The notes beneath the pieces were generated by a model. That model was not told the DNA's origin. It ran no database searches and saw only the letters and a list, made by a program, of their open reading frames with translations. A program made the position numbers and the translations under genes. Below, in pieces: positions 1 through 5,747 of a stretch of 5,747 nucleotides of DNA (positions are counted from its first letter, which is position 1; each line of letters starts with the position of its first letter). Source of the DNA: Archangium sp. (GTDB lineage: Bacteria > Myxococcota > Myxococcia > Myxococcales > Myxococcaceae); the NCBI GenBank assembly GCA_016793525.1, contig JAEUJT010000030.1, positions 1 through 5,747 of the forward strand, in the 5' to 3' direction.

Positions 1-313
1 CAAGTCCGACGAAGCTGTGCAGCACCGCGACCAGCTCGGGCATGCCGGTCATCTCGACGCGCCGGGCCAGGCCAGCGCCGATGGCTCCGCCGATGAGCGT
101 GGCCGCCGCCAGCAGCACCACCGGGAGCGCCGCCACGTCGAGCGCGCTCTCCCGCGTGAACCAGGCCCAGAGGGTGATGGCCACCGCCACCACCATGCCC
201 ACCATGCCGAGCACGTTGCCCTGCTGCGCGGTCTCCTGCTTCGACAAGCCACCGAGCGAGCGAATGAACAGCACGCCGGCCGCCAGGTACGACACCACCA
301 TCATGCCGTTCAT
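1..313 (-). CDS. pntB: NAD(P) transhydrogenase subunit beta, N-terminal part (runs off the window)
   Basis: Beta subunit of the proton-translocating NAD(P) transhydrogenase, an inner-membrane complex that reduces NADP+ with NADH, driven by proton entry. The visible 104 codons open with MNGMMVVSYLAAG and hold hydrophobic segments near residues 4-20, 34-52 and 60-80. They carry the family signatures GLSKQET (22-28) and VEMTGMPELVAVLHSFVGL (86-104). From memory of E. coli PntB, His99 here aligns with beta-His91, a residue tied to proton translocation. The rest of the membrane domain and the NADP(H)-binding domain III lie outside the window. The ATG at 313-311 overlaps the pntA stop as ATGA and has a good GGAGGT at 324-319, five bases upstream, so the two subunits are almost certainly translationally coupled. 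Identity is firm; only the 3' extent is unseen. Confidence 0.95.
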   Translation of the reverse strand, partial: MNGMMVVSYLAAGVLFIRSLGGLSKQETAQQGNVLGMVGMVVAVAITLWAWFTRESALDVAALPVVLLAAATLIGGAIGAGLARRVEMTGMPELVAVLHSFVGL

Positions 314-1884
314 CGGTGACCTCCACCGCTGCTCGGCGCAGCCGCTGGGTCCCTGCGGAACATCTTCAGCATGCGGTGCGTCACCAAGAAGCCGCCCGAC
401 ACGTTGATGGCCGCGAAGAGCACCGCCACCACGCCGAGCACCGTGGCCAGGTTGAGGTCTCGGCCGATCTGCAAGAGACCGCCGACGATAATGATGCCGC
501 TGATGGCGTTGGTGACGGCCATCAACGGGGTGTGGAGCGACGGGTTCACCGACCACACCACCTGCCAGCCGACGAAGCAGGCGAGCACGAACACGGTTGA
601 ATGCTGCAGAAATTCGCGCGGGGCGAAGCGACCCAGCACGAAGAGCACCGCCATCACCACCAGGCCCCCGACGGTGGTGCCCCAGGCGCGGCGGGTGGGC
701 GAGGTGATGTTCTGCTGCTGCGGCTTGGCGTCGGCCGGCGGCGGGCGCACCTTCGACGGCGTCGATGCGGGCACTTTCGACACCGGGGGCGGCAACAGCT
801 CGGCCCGGTGCACGAGGAGCGCGGGGCGAATGACGTCGTTCTCCAAGTCGAGCTCGAGCCCGTCGCCCTTCAGTTCGCCGAGGAGGTGCACCACGTTCAT
901 CGCGAAGAAGCGGGTGGCCACCGTCGCCATGCGGCTCGGCAGGTCGGTGTAGCCGATGATGTGCACGCTGTTGTGCTCCACCACTTCGTCGGGACGGGTG
1001 AGCTCGCAGTTGCCGCCCTGCTCGGCCGCCATGTCGACGATGACCGAGCCGGGCTTGAGGCACTCCACCACATCGCGCGGCACGAGAATCGGGGCCTTCG
1101 CTCCGGGCACGAGCGCGGTGGTGATGATGACGTCGACCACCTTCGCCTGCTCGCGGAACAACGCCATTTCCGCGGCGATGAACTCAGGGCTCATCAGCTT
1201 GGCGTAGCCGCCTGCCCCTTCGCCGCTCTCCGCGAGCTTCACCTCGAGGAAAGCCGCGCCCATGCTCTCGACCTGCTCGCGCGCCGCGGCTCGGGTGTCG
1301 AACGCGCGCACCTCAGCGCCCAACGCCCGCGCTGCGCCGATGGCCGCCAGCCCGGCCACGCCCGCGCCGATGACCAACACCCGCGCCGGAGGGGTGGAGC
1401 CCGCGGCCGTCACCTGCGGCCCGAAGAAGCTGCCGAAGCGGTTGGCCGCCTCGAGCACCGCGCGGTAGCCGGCGAGGTTCGCCATCGAGGACAACACGTC
1501 CATCTTCTGGGCGCGGGTGATGCGCGGCACTTTTTCCAAAGCGAGCGTGTCGACCTGCTTCGCGGCGAGCGCCTCGAGGAGCCCGGGGTTGCGCTCGGGC
1601 TGCACCACGCTCACCAGCAACGCGCCCGGCGTCAGGCGCGCCACCTCGGCCATGGAGGGCGGGCGCACCTTGAGCACCACCTGCGCGCCCCAGGCGTCGT
1701 CGACGAGCTCGGCGCCTGCCTGAACGTACGCGTCGTCGGTGAAGCCGGCAGCCTGGCCCGCGCCGCGCTCGACGCGCACCACCACCCCACGCGCCTTCAG
1801 CTTGGCGACCGATTCGGGAGAGGCCGCGGCGCGGCGTTCACGAGGCAACGACTCTTTGGGAACTCCGACGATGGCGGCTGACAC
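310..1884 (-). CDS. pntA: NAD(P) transhydrogenase subunit alpha, full length (fused NAD domain plus membrane domain)
   Basis: Alpha subunit of the proton-translocating transhydrogenase; its cytoplasmic domain I binds NAD(H) and its C-terminus supplies part of the membrane domain. The 524-residue product matches the undivided E. coli-type subunit (about 510) and not the split PntAA/PntAB form. In order: an alanine-dehydrogenase-like N-terminal half; the conserved RAQKMDVLSSMANLAGYRA (124-142); Rossmann motif GAGVAG (173-178); AAEQGGNCE (286-294); the mobile-loop region GYTDLPSRM (311-319); a proline-rich linker (about 364-391); then four membrane segments near 402-420, 428-446, 454-474 and 480-502. 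The start is GTG at 1884-1882: an in-frame TGA lies 12 codons upstream, so no longer form exists, and the next codons already give the typical IVGVPKE start. I see no clear ribosome-binding site before it. Only 48 bases separate it from the upstream gene, so it may depend on that transcript. Confidence 0.97.
   Translation of the reverse strand: MSAAIVGVPKESLPRERRAAASPESVAKLKARGVVVRVERGAGQAAGFTDDAYVQAGAELVDDAWGAQVVLKVRPPSMAEVARLTPGALLVSVVQPERNPGLLEALAAKQVDTLALEKVPRITRAQKMDVLSSMANLAGYRAVLEAANRFGSFFGPQVTAAGSTPPARVLVIGAGVAGLAAIGAARALGAEVRAFDTRAAAREQVESMGAAFLEVKLAESGEGAGGYAKLMSPEFIAAEMALFREQAKVVDVIITTALVPGAKAPILVPRDVVECLKPGSVIVDMAAEQGGNCELTRPDEVVEHNSVHIIGYTDLPSRMATVATRFFAMNVVHLLGELKGDGLELDLENDVIRPALLVHRAELLPPPVSKVPASTPSKVRPPPADAKPQQQNITSPTRRAWGTTVGGLVVMAVLFVLGRFAPREFLQHSTVFVLACFVGWQVVWSVNPSLHTPLMAVTNAISGIIIVGGLLQIGRDLNLATVLGVVAVLFAAINVSGGFLVTHRMLKMFRRDPAAAPSSGGGHR
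319..324 (-). promoter_or_regulatory. Ribosome-binding site of pntB inside the end of pntA
   Basis: GGAGGT on the minus strand, five bases before the pntB ATG and within the last codons of pntA. With the ATGA stop/start overlap at 310-313 it fixes the pntB start and supports coupled translation of the two subunits. Confidence 0.8.
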
Positions 1885-1932
1885 GGTGCGCGATTGTGGC
1901 CGCGACTGGGGAGCCCCTCAACAACTTGTCAC

Positions 1933-3081
1933 TCAGCCCTGCGCCACCTTCATCAAGAGCACCAGGAACTGTTCGATTTCGCCCGGCAGGCTCTCGGCCG
2001 ACGGCGGCGCCTTGCGCAGCTTGCGGAGGAACGAGTCGAACTCGGAGTCGCGCCCGTAGAGCGACTGCCCCTGCCCGACGGCTTCGTTGAAGGCCGCGAG
2101 CGCGTCGGCGTACAGCGTCGAGCTCATGGCGCGCTCGAGAATGACGCCCACCGAGGCCTGAATCTCTTGGTCGTGCTGCTGCAGCAGCTCGCGCTGGGTG
2201 CCTTCGTTGAGGCTGACGATGAATTCGACGAAGGGCTCGACCACCAGCAGCAGGTCGAGCTTCGACATGTCGGGCGACATGCCCTCGCGCAGCTTCTGCC
2301 GAAACTCGAGGATGATGCGCTTGTCGTGGGCCTGGAGCGCGCGCCACGCGGCGGTGCGGCCGAACGCGTTGAGCTCTTTCTCGAGCTGCTGTGCGTTCCA
2401 CTCGACGTCTTCGGGCTGCGCCTCAGACACCTTCTGCATGCGCGACTTCATCAGCCGGCGCAGGTCGGCCGACGTCGAGCGAACCACCAGCGTCGACGCG
2501 AGCAGGTCGTCGTAGCCCGGGTCGACCTCCCGGCGGCGGCACTCGCCCAAGGCCGACGCGGTCTCAAACACCATGGCGCCGATGCGATCTCTGAAGCGGA
2601 AGCGGAACTGCTGCAGCTCGGCCATCAAATTCCAGCGGTCGCCCACGACTGCCGGGTCGCGAATGCGCGCGCCGAGCGCCGACACCGCTTCGCGCAGCTC
2701 GCCCACCGCGCGCTGGAGCTCGGCGTCGACCTGCAGCTGCCGCGCGTCGACGAGAATGTCGCCGATGGGGAACTGCTCGGTGATTTCAGCGGCGAGCGCG
2801 TTGACGTCGGCGATGGTGGAGCCGACCACCGGAGCGACCTGCTCCCACATCGACAAGTCGGCCGAGCCGTCGATGCTCGAGTCTTCGTATTTGATGAGGT
2901 CGATCTCGCCGAGCTTGCCGATCGCGCGCGCCGCTGCCTCATGCACTCGGCGCAAGCGGTTCGAAAAAGCGACATCGCTCTCGAGTGCCAAAATGGCCCC
3001 GAGCCGCGGGGGGAGGAGACGTTCCACGCGCGGGGAAGGATAGGGCCGTGCATCCACCGAAGCGAACAATTCCGATGCCAT
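1933..3081 (-). CDS. Uncharacterised helical cytoplasmic protein upstream of pntAB
   Basis: I do not recognise this family. The product is 382 residues from the ATG at 3081-3079 (MASELFASVDARPY) to the TGA at 1935-1933. It has no signal peptide, no membrane segment and a single cysteine. It is rich in Leu, Ala, Arg and Glu, with long predicted-helical amphipathic stretches, for example EITEQFPIGDILVDARQL, AELQQFRFRFRDRIG and EQFLVLLMKVAQG at the C-terminus. No nucleotide-binding, metal or catalytic motif stands out, so a scaffold or interaction protein is as likely as an enzyme. Third-position GC bias across most of the frame supports real coding. The start is uncertain: the frame stays open up to 3210, but that form would run across the hydrolase start on the other strand. 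There is no good ribosome-binding site before 3081, and the first 45 or so codons are less GC-biased. It lies 48 bases upstream of pntA in the same direction and divergently from the hydrolase. Confidence 0.75.
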   Translation of the reverse strand: MASELFASVDARPYPSPRVERLLPPRLGAILALESDVAFSNRLRRVHEAAARAIGKLGEIDLIKYEDSSIDGSADLSMWEQVAPVVGSTIADVNALAAEITEQFPIGDILVDARQLQVDAELQRAVGELREAVSALGARIRDPAVVGDRWNLMAELQQFRFRFRDRIGAMVFETASALGECRRREVDPGYDDLLASTLVVRSTSADLRRLMKSRMQKVSEAQPEDVEWNAQQLEKELNAFGRTAAWRALQAHDKRIILEFRQKLREGMSPDMSKLDLLLVVEPFVEFIVSLNEGTQRELLQQHDQEIQASVGVILERAMSSTLYADALAAFNEAVGQGQSLYGRDSEFDSFLRKLRKAPPSAESLPGEIEQFLVLLMKVAQG

Positions 3082-3146
3082 GAAAACTTTGCGGGGAGGC
3101 CCTTTTTCGGGCGGCTCATGCAAAAACTGCAGAACAGGAGGTCGAG
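3082..3146. promoter_or_regulatory. Divergent intergenic region between the helical protein and the hydrolase
   Basis: This 65-base spacer should hold the promoters and leaders of both outward-reading genes. It is more AT-rich than its surroundings, with runs of five T and five A. It contains a short GCCC-tttttc-GGGC inverted repeat and a TGCA-aaaac-TGCA element. I cannot name a convincing -35/-10 pair on either strand. The hydrolase side ends in a strong ribosome-binding site; the other side has none. Confidence 0.4.
3136..3142 (+). promoter_or_regulatory. Ribosome-binding site of the alpha/beta hydrolase
   Basis: AGGAGGT, a near-perfect anti-16S match, ends four bases before the ATG at 3147. 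It fixes the start of the hydrolase and argues against any gene on the opposite strand beginning inside the hydrolase. Confidence 0.85.
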
Positions 3147-3920
3147 ATGACGCTTCATTTCGTCGAGGCAGGCCAGGGCACACCGCTGGTGATGCTGCAC
3201 CCGTTCCCACTTTCGTCGCGCGCGTTTCGCTTTCAGCTCGAGCGTCCGCCGCCGGGTGTGCGCTTCATCGCACCTGACCTCCGCGGCTTCGGCAGGAGCC
3301 CGCTGGTGCCCGGTATTTCCACCATGGAGGCGATGGCCGACGACGTCATCGCGCTGATGGATTCGCTCGGGCTGCCCAACGCCTTCATCGGCGGGGTCTC
3401 GATGGGTGGGTACGTGGCGCTGGCGCTGACGCGGCTGAACCCGGGTCGCGTGCGCGGCTTGGTGCTCGCTGACACCCAATCGGGCGCCGATGACGAGGCG
3501 GGTCAGCAGAAGCGCGAGGCGACGGCGAAAGACCTCGAGCACCGCGGCATGCAAGCCCTGGTGGAGACGATGCTGCCGAAGATGTTCGCGCCCGGCGTCT
3601 CGACCTGGCTGCGCGACGAGGTGGAGGCGTTGTTCCGCGCCACGGCGCCAGCGGCTGCTGCGGCGGCGTCACGGGGCATGGGTACGCGCACCGACGCGAA
3701 AGACATTCTCCCCCGCTTCGGCGGCCCGGTGCTGGCGCTGGTGGGAGAGCACGACGCGGTGACGCCAAAAGCGAAGGCCCAGGTGATTGTCGCGCTGGCG
3801 AAACACGCTCAGCTCGAGGTCATTCCCAACGCGGGGCACTTGGCGCAACTGGAGCAACCCGACGCATTCACCACGGCGCTCCAACGGTTCATCACGGGAG
3901 CGACGGGCGGAGCGGCCTGA
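3147..3920 (+). CDS. Alpha/beta-fold hydrolase, 3-oxoadipate enol-lactonase-like
   Basis: Cytoplasmic serine hydrolase of the alpha/beta-fold superfamily, 257 residues, the usual length for single-domain members. The strand and loop that carry the oxyanion hole read MLHPFPLS (16-23), with His18-Pro19 in place of the commoner His-Gly. PDLRGFGRS follows (43-51). The nucleophile elbow is GVSMGG with Ser85. Asp203 in GEHDAVTP is the likely catalytic acid and His231 in NAGHLAQLEQP the catalytic base, so the triad is complete. A helical cap of about 110-185 with an alanine run (169-174) lies between. The layout resembles enol-lactonase (PcaD), haloperoxidase-like and epoxide hydrolase-like esterases. 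The substrate cannot be told, and no beta-ketoadipate pathway gene is nearby, so I give no symbol. It is the only plus-strand gene here and is probably monocistronic. Its stop lies 26 bases from that of the convergent lipoprotein gene. Confidence 0.92.
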   Translation: MTLHFVEAGQGTPLVMLHPFPLSSRAFRFQLERPPPGVRFIAPDLRGFGRSPLVPGISTMEAMADDVIALMDSLGLPNAFIGGVSMGGYVALALTRLNPGRVRGLVLADTQSGADDEAGQQKREATAKDLEHRGMQALVETMLPKMFAPGVSTWLRDEVEALFRATAPAAAAAASRGMGTRTDAKDILPRFGGPVLALVGEHDAVTPKAKAQVIVALAKHAQLEVIPNAGHLAQLEQPDAFTTALQRFITGATGGAA

Positions 3921-3946
3921 GCTGAGAAGACGCTCCGGCAGACTGC

Positions 3947-4327
3947 TTACTGCTGGCAGACCACGGTATCGCCCGACACCGTGCAGGTGCGGCAGGTGTT
4001 GGTCTTGACCAACGTGCCGTCGCGGCACTCCAGCGTGCCCTTGCCGTCGGTCGTGCAGAGCCCTTTGGCTTCGGCGGTCGACGCGCACGCATCACCTTCG
4101 GCGTTGCCGGTCATGTCGCACGACACCAGGTCTGCCTGGCGCTTGCAGCCGTTCGTTCCACGGCACGGCAGCGTCACCCACGTACCAACGCGGCACTCGA
4201 GCGCCGACGTCGGGCTGGAGCAGAGAAAGCCGGTGGTGTCGCAGGTGTCTCCGGCTTTGGGCTGACCACACCCGGAGGAGACCGCGACGGCGACGAGAGC
4301 AAACGACAGGTGAAAAAAGGAGCGCAT
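3947..4327 (-). CDS. Small cysteine-rich lipoprotein with two six-cysteine repeats
   Basis: A predicted exported lipoprotein of 126 residues. The ATG at 4327-4325 gives a signal peptide, MRSFFHLSFALVAVAVSSGC: Arg2, a hydrophobic core, then a lipobox-like SSGC with Cys20 as the acylated residue. That makes this start much better than the longer open frame reaching 4420. The mature part is two similar units, about 26-71 and 78-125. Each begins Gly-Asp-x-Cys, has a central LECR-x-GT motif (43-49 and 99-105), then Cys-Arg, and ends in a Cys near a Val. Each unit holds six cysteines (29, 36, 45, 55, 61, 70 and 81, 91, 101, 112, 115, 124), which would allow three disulfides per unit in the cell envelope. 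Cysteine-rich repeat lipoproteins of this style are, as I recall, frequent in myxobacteria, with no known function. There is no strong ribosome-binding site. Its stop faces that of the hydrolase. Confidence 0.82.
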   Translation of the reverse strand: MRSFFHLSFALVAVAVSSGCGQPKAGDTCDTTGFLCSSPTSALECRVGTWVTLPCRGTNGCKRQADLVSCDMTGNAEGDACASTAEAKGLCTTDGKGTLECRDGTLVKTNTCRTCTVSGDTVVCQQ

Positions 4328-4378
4328 CGAACGTGGGCAGGGACAGGCGGTTGGGCGGCCGGTGGGAGAAGCGCCGTC

Positions 4379-4407
4379 AATGTGCGCCACGGTGCGAAGC
4401 GAGTCAA
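4379..4407 (-). promoter_or_regulatory. Possible sigma-70-type promoter for the lipoprotein gene
   Basis: On the minus strand, TTGACT (4407-4402, five of six consensus bases) is followed after exactly 17 bases by CACATT (4384-4379, three of six). The -10 is weak. It sits in the 89-base gap after the dipeptidase stop and would give a leader of roughly 45 bases before the lipoprotein ATG. This would let the lipoprotein be expressed apart from the dipeptidase transcript. Confidence 0.3.
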
Positions 4408-4416
4408 ACCTTTCTC

Positions 4417-5436
4417 TCACAGCACCTCGCCGAAGAAGCGCCGGTAATTGCCGCCGATGACTTTCTCCAGCACGCGCACCGGCAGGCGGCGACGCACCAG
4501 GGCCTCGGTCAACTTCGGCAGGTCGCGCACGTCGCGCATGCCCTGCGGAAGCGGAATGAGGCCGTCAAAATCAGAGCCGAAGGCCACGCCGTCTTCACCC
4601 ATGACGGACACCGCGTGCTCGATGTGTTTGCAGACGTCGTCGAGCTGTTTTCCGCCCACGAACTGGGGCGCGAAGATGATGCCCACCACGCCTCCGCGAT
4701 CGGCGATGGCCTTGAGCGCGACGTCGTCGAGGTTGCGCCACTTCGGGGTGACGCCATTCACGCCGGTGTGCGAGCAAAACGGCCGCGCCTTCGGGTGTTT
4801 CACCAGGTCTGGCACCATCGCTGCCGAGGCGTGCGCGACGTCGATGGCCATGCCCACCTCGCCCATCGCGTCGAGCGTCTCCCGGCCCAGCGGTGTCAGC
4901 GGGCGGTTGCCGGTGAAGGGCGTGGAGGAGCCTCCGAGCTCGTTATTCGACAGGTGCGACAGCGACATGAAGCGCACGCCTTGCTCGTAGAGCGCCTTCA
5001 CCCGGCCCACGTCGCCCTCGATGACGTGTGCGCCTTCGATGCCGAGAATCGCTGAGAGCCGCCCATCGCGCAGGTTGCTCGTGAGCTCGTCACCGGTACG
5101 GGTCATCGCCACCTGCCCCTGCGACGCTTGGCAGTAGTGGCCGAGGCGCTCGACCTGCCAGGTGCAGCGCGTCCATTCGGAGCGACGCGCAGGCGCGGGC
5201 CACCGGTTCTTCAGCATGAAGGGCAGGAAGCCGCCGATGAACGGCAAGCCGCGGGTGACGATGGTGAAGCACTGAATTTTCACGCCGGCTTCGCGCAGCC
5301 GCGGGAAATCGACGTGCCCGGAGTCAGCCTGCTGATTCAAATCGCGGTTCCACATCAGCGCATCGGCGTGGCCGTCTGCGACGGGAGCTCGGCGGTGGAG
5401 CTCGGCAGCGACTTCGGCAGGGGTGGGTTCGGTCAT
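4417..5436 (-). CDS. M19 family (membrane/renal dipeptidase-type) zinc dipeptidase
   Basis: Zinc-dependent dipeptidase of peptidase family M19, an amidohydrolase-type TIM barrel that cleaves dipeptides and in some members accepts D-residues. The 339 residues keep every expected metal and active-site position: His23 and Asp25 in DGHADAL, the bridging Glu134 in GIEGAH, His202 in DVAHAS, His223 in CSHTG, and the catalytic Asp289 in GSDFDG. These match, from memory, His20, Asp22, Glu125, His198, His219 and Asp288 of human DPEP1. The C-terminus GGNYRRFF is also typical. Unlike the mammalian enzyme it has no signal peptide or lipid anchor site, so it is probably cytoplasmic. The ATG overlaps the stop of the upstream acyl-CoA synthetase as ATGA and is preceded by AGGAGA at 5446-5441, so translation is likely coupled. 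The substrate is unknown; the neighbour hints at a shared pathway but does not prove one. Confidence 0.94.
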   Translation of the reverse strand: MTEPTPAEVAAELHRRAPVADGHADALMWNRDLNQQADSGHVDFPRLREAGVKIQCFTIVTRGLPFIGGFLPFMLKNRWPAPARRSEWTRCTWQVERLGHYCQASQGQVAMTRTGDELTSNLRDGRLSAILGIEGAHVIEGDVGRVKALYEQGVRFMSLSHLSNNELGGSSTPFTGNRPLTPLGRETLDAMGEVGMAIDVAHASAAMVPDLVKHPKARPFCSHTGVNGVTPKWRNLDDVALKAIADRGGVVGIIFAPQFVGGKQLDDVCKHIEHAVSVMGEDGVAFGSDFDGLIPLPQGMRDVRDLPKLTEALVRRRLPVRVLEKVIGGNYRRFFGEVL

Positions 5437-5747
5437 GGCGTCTCCTGGAGCCGCTTGCGCAGCTCGACTTTCTGTACCTTGCCCATCGCGTTGCGCGGGA
5501 GCGACTGCACCACGCGCACGTCGCGCGGCCGTTTGTGGGGCGACAGTTGCGCGGCCACGAAGTCGATGAGCGCCTGCGGAGCGACCTCGCCCGACGTCAC
5601 CACGAAGGCGACGATGGCCTCACCCAAGTCGTCGTGAGGGACTCCGAGCACCGCGGCTTCGCGAACCACTGGGTGCTCGAGGAGCGCGGCCTCCACTTCA
5701 CCGGCGCCGACTCGGTAGCCACCACACTTGATGAGATCGACCGCGCG
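5433..5747 (-). CDS. AMP-forming acyl-CoA synthetase, C-terminal domain (5' end outside the window)
   Basis: C-terminal lid domain of an ANL-superfamily enzyme, which activates a carboxylic acid with ATP to an acyl-AMP and then forms the CoA thioester. The 104 visible residues begin at the hinge region, RAVDLIKCGGYRV. They continue with GEVEAALLEHPVV, the GVPHDDLGEAIVAFVV stretch, and the A10 motif LPRNAMGK, where Lys90 of the fragment is the lysine needed for adenylation. The DLIK-x-GGYRVGA-x-EVE form resembles malonyl-CoA synthetase (MatB/ACSF3-type) sequences more than long-chain ligases. That is a weak hint, since the substrate pocket lies in the missing N-terminal domain. The frame is open to the window edge, so this is a cut gene and not a small protein. 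Its TGA overlaps the dipeptidase ATG. Confidence 0.93.
   Translation of the reverse strand, partial: RAVDLIKCGGYRVGAGEVEAALLEHPVVREAAVLGVPHDDLGEAIVAFVVTSGEVAPQALIDFVAAQLSPHKRPRDVRVVQSLPRNAMGKVQKVELRKRLQETP
5441..5446 (-). promoter_or_regulatory. Ribosome-binding site of the dipeptidase inside the acyl-CoA synthetase gene
   Basis: AGGAGA on the minus strand ends four bases before the dipeptidase ATG and lies within the last codons of the synthetase. It fixes the dipeptidase start and supports coupled expression. Confidence 0.7.

Noticed and set aside
601..1881. Long plus-strand open frame of 426 codons opposite pntA
   Set aside because: It is the antisense shadow of pntA. Its product is dominated by His, Arg and Ala with no motif, as expected opposite a high-GC gene, and pntA is certain.
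1885..1932. Separate promoter for pntA
   Set aside because: No -35/-10 pair is visible; the only structure is a short GGGG-ct-CCCC element whose loop is too small for a stable hairpin.
1894..3150. Long plus-strand open frame of 418 codons opposite the helical protein
   Set aside because: Its composition (Arg, His, Leu, Val, Gln runs) is typical of an antisense shadow, it has no recognisable motif, and it runs into the hydrolase start. I prefer the minus-strand frame, but because that gene is itself unrecognised the strand choice is slightly less secure than elsewhere.
3082..3210. N-terminal extension of the helical protein by 43 codons
   Set aside because: It would read through the divergent spacer and into the hydrolase on the other strand, and the extra residues (Pro, Arg, Gly-rich) do not look like a protein start.
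2625..3554. Minus-strand open frame of 309 codons crossing the hydrolase start
   Set aside because: It overlaps the well-supported hydrolase and the divergent spacer, and its C-terminal part is low-complexity Ser/Arg sequence out of frame with the better minus-strand gene.
3935..3956. Hairpin at the convergent junction as an intrinsic terminator
   Set aside because: Seven pairs with one G-T wobble, a loop of eight bases, and no T run on either strand; too weak to call.
4328..4420. Longer form of the lipoprotein starting at 4420
   Set aside because: It would bury the signal peptide and lipobox inside the protein and overlap the dipeptidase stop.

Overview
The window is GC-rich, densely coded chromosomal DNA from a Gram-negative-type bacterium. 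The strong GC third-position bias, the outer-membrane-style cysteine-rich lipoprotein and the mix of genes would fit a myxobacterium or relative (Myxococcota). That placement is inference from style and not from a marker gene. No transposase, integrase, tRNA, rRNA, CRISPR array or obvious foreign island is visible.

Layout by region: positions 5747-5433 (minus) hold the C-terminal end of an AMP-forming acyl-CoA synthetase. Its stop overlaps, by ATGA, the start of an M19 membrane-dipeptidase-type metallopeptidase (5436-4417, minus). After an 89-base gap with a possible promoter comes a small lipoprotein made of two six-cysteine repeats (4327-3947, minus). It converges, with only 26 bases between the stops, on an alpha/beta hydrolase (3147-3920, the only plus-strand gene). 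A 65-base divergent spacer (3082-3146) separates the hydrolase from an unrecognised helical protein of about 382 residues (3081-1933, minus). That gene is followed 48 bases later by pntA (1884-310, minus) and, by another ATGA overlap, pntB (313 to beyond position 1, minus).

How the genes fit together: pntA and pntB encode the two subunits of the proton-translocating NAD(P) transhydrogenase of the inner membrane, which couples proton entry to NADPH formation. The unrecognised gene lies just upstream on the same strand, so it may share their transcript. The acyl-CoA synthetase and dipeptidase are translationally coupled, which suggests a linked catabolic or activation step, but no substrate can be read from the sequence. 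The lipoprotein and the hydrolase look like stand-alone genes. Most of the window is ordinary housekeeping. The two parts that are least explained are the orphan protein ahead of pntAB and the duplicated cysteine-rich lipoprotein. I see no convincing evidence for a new multi-gene system.
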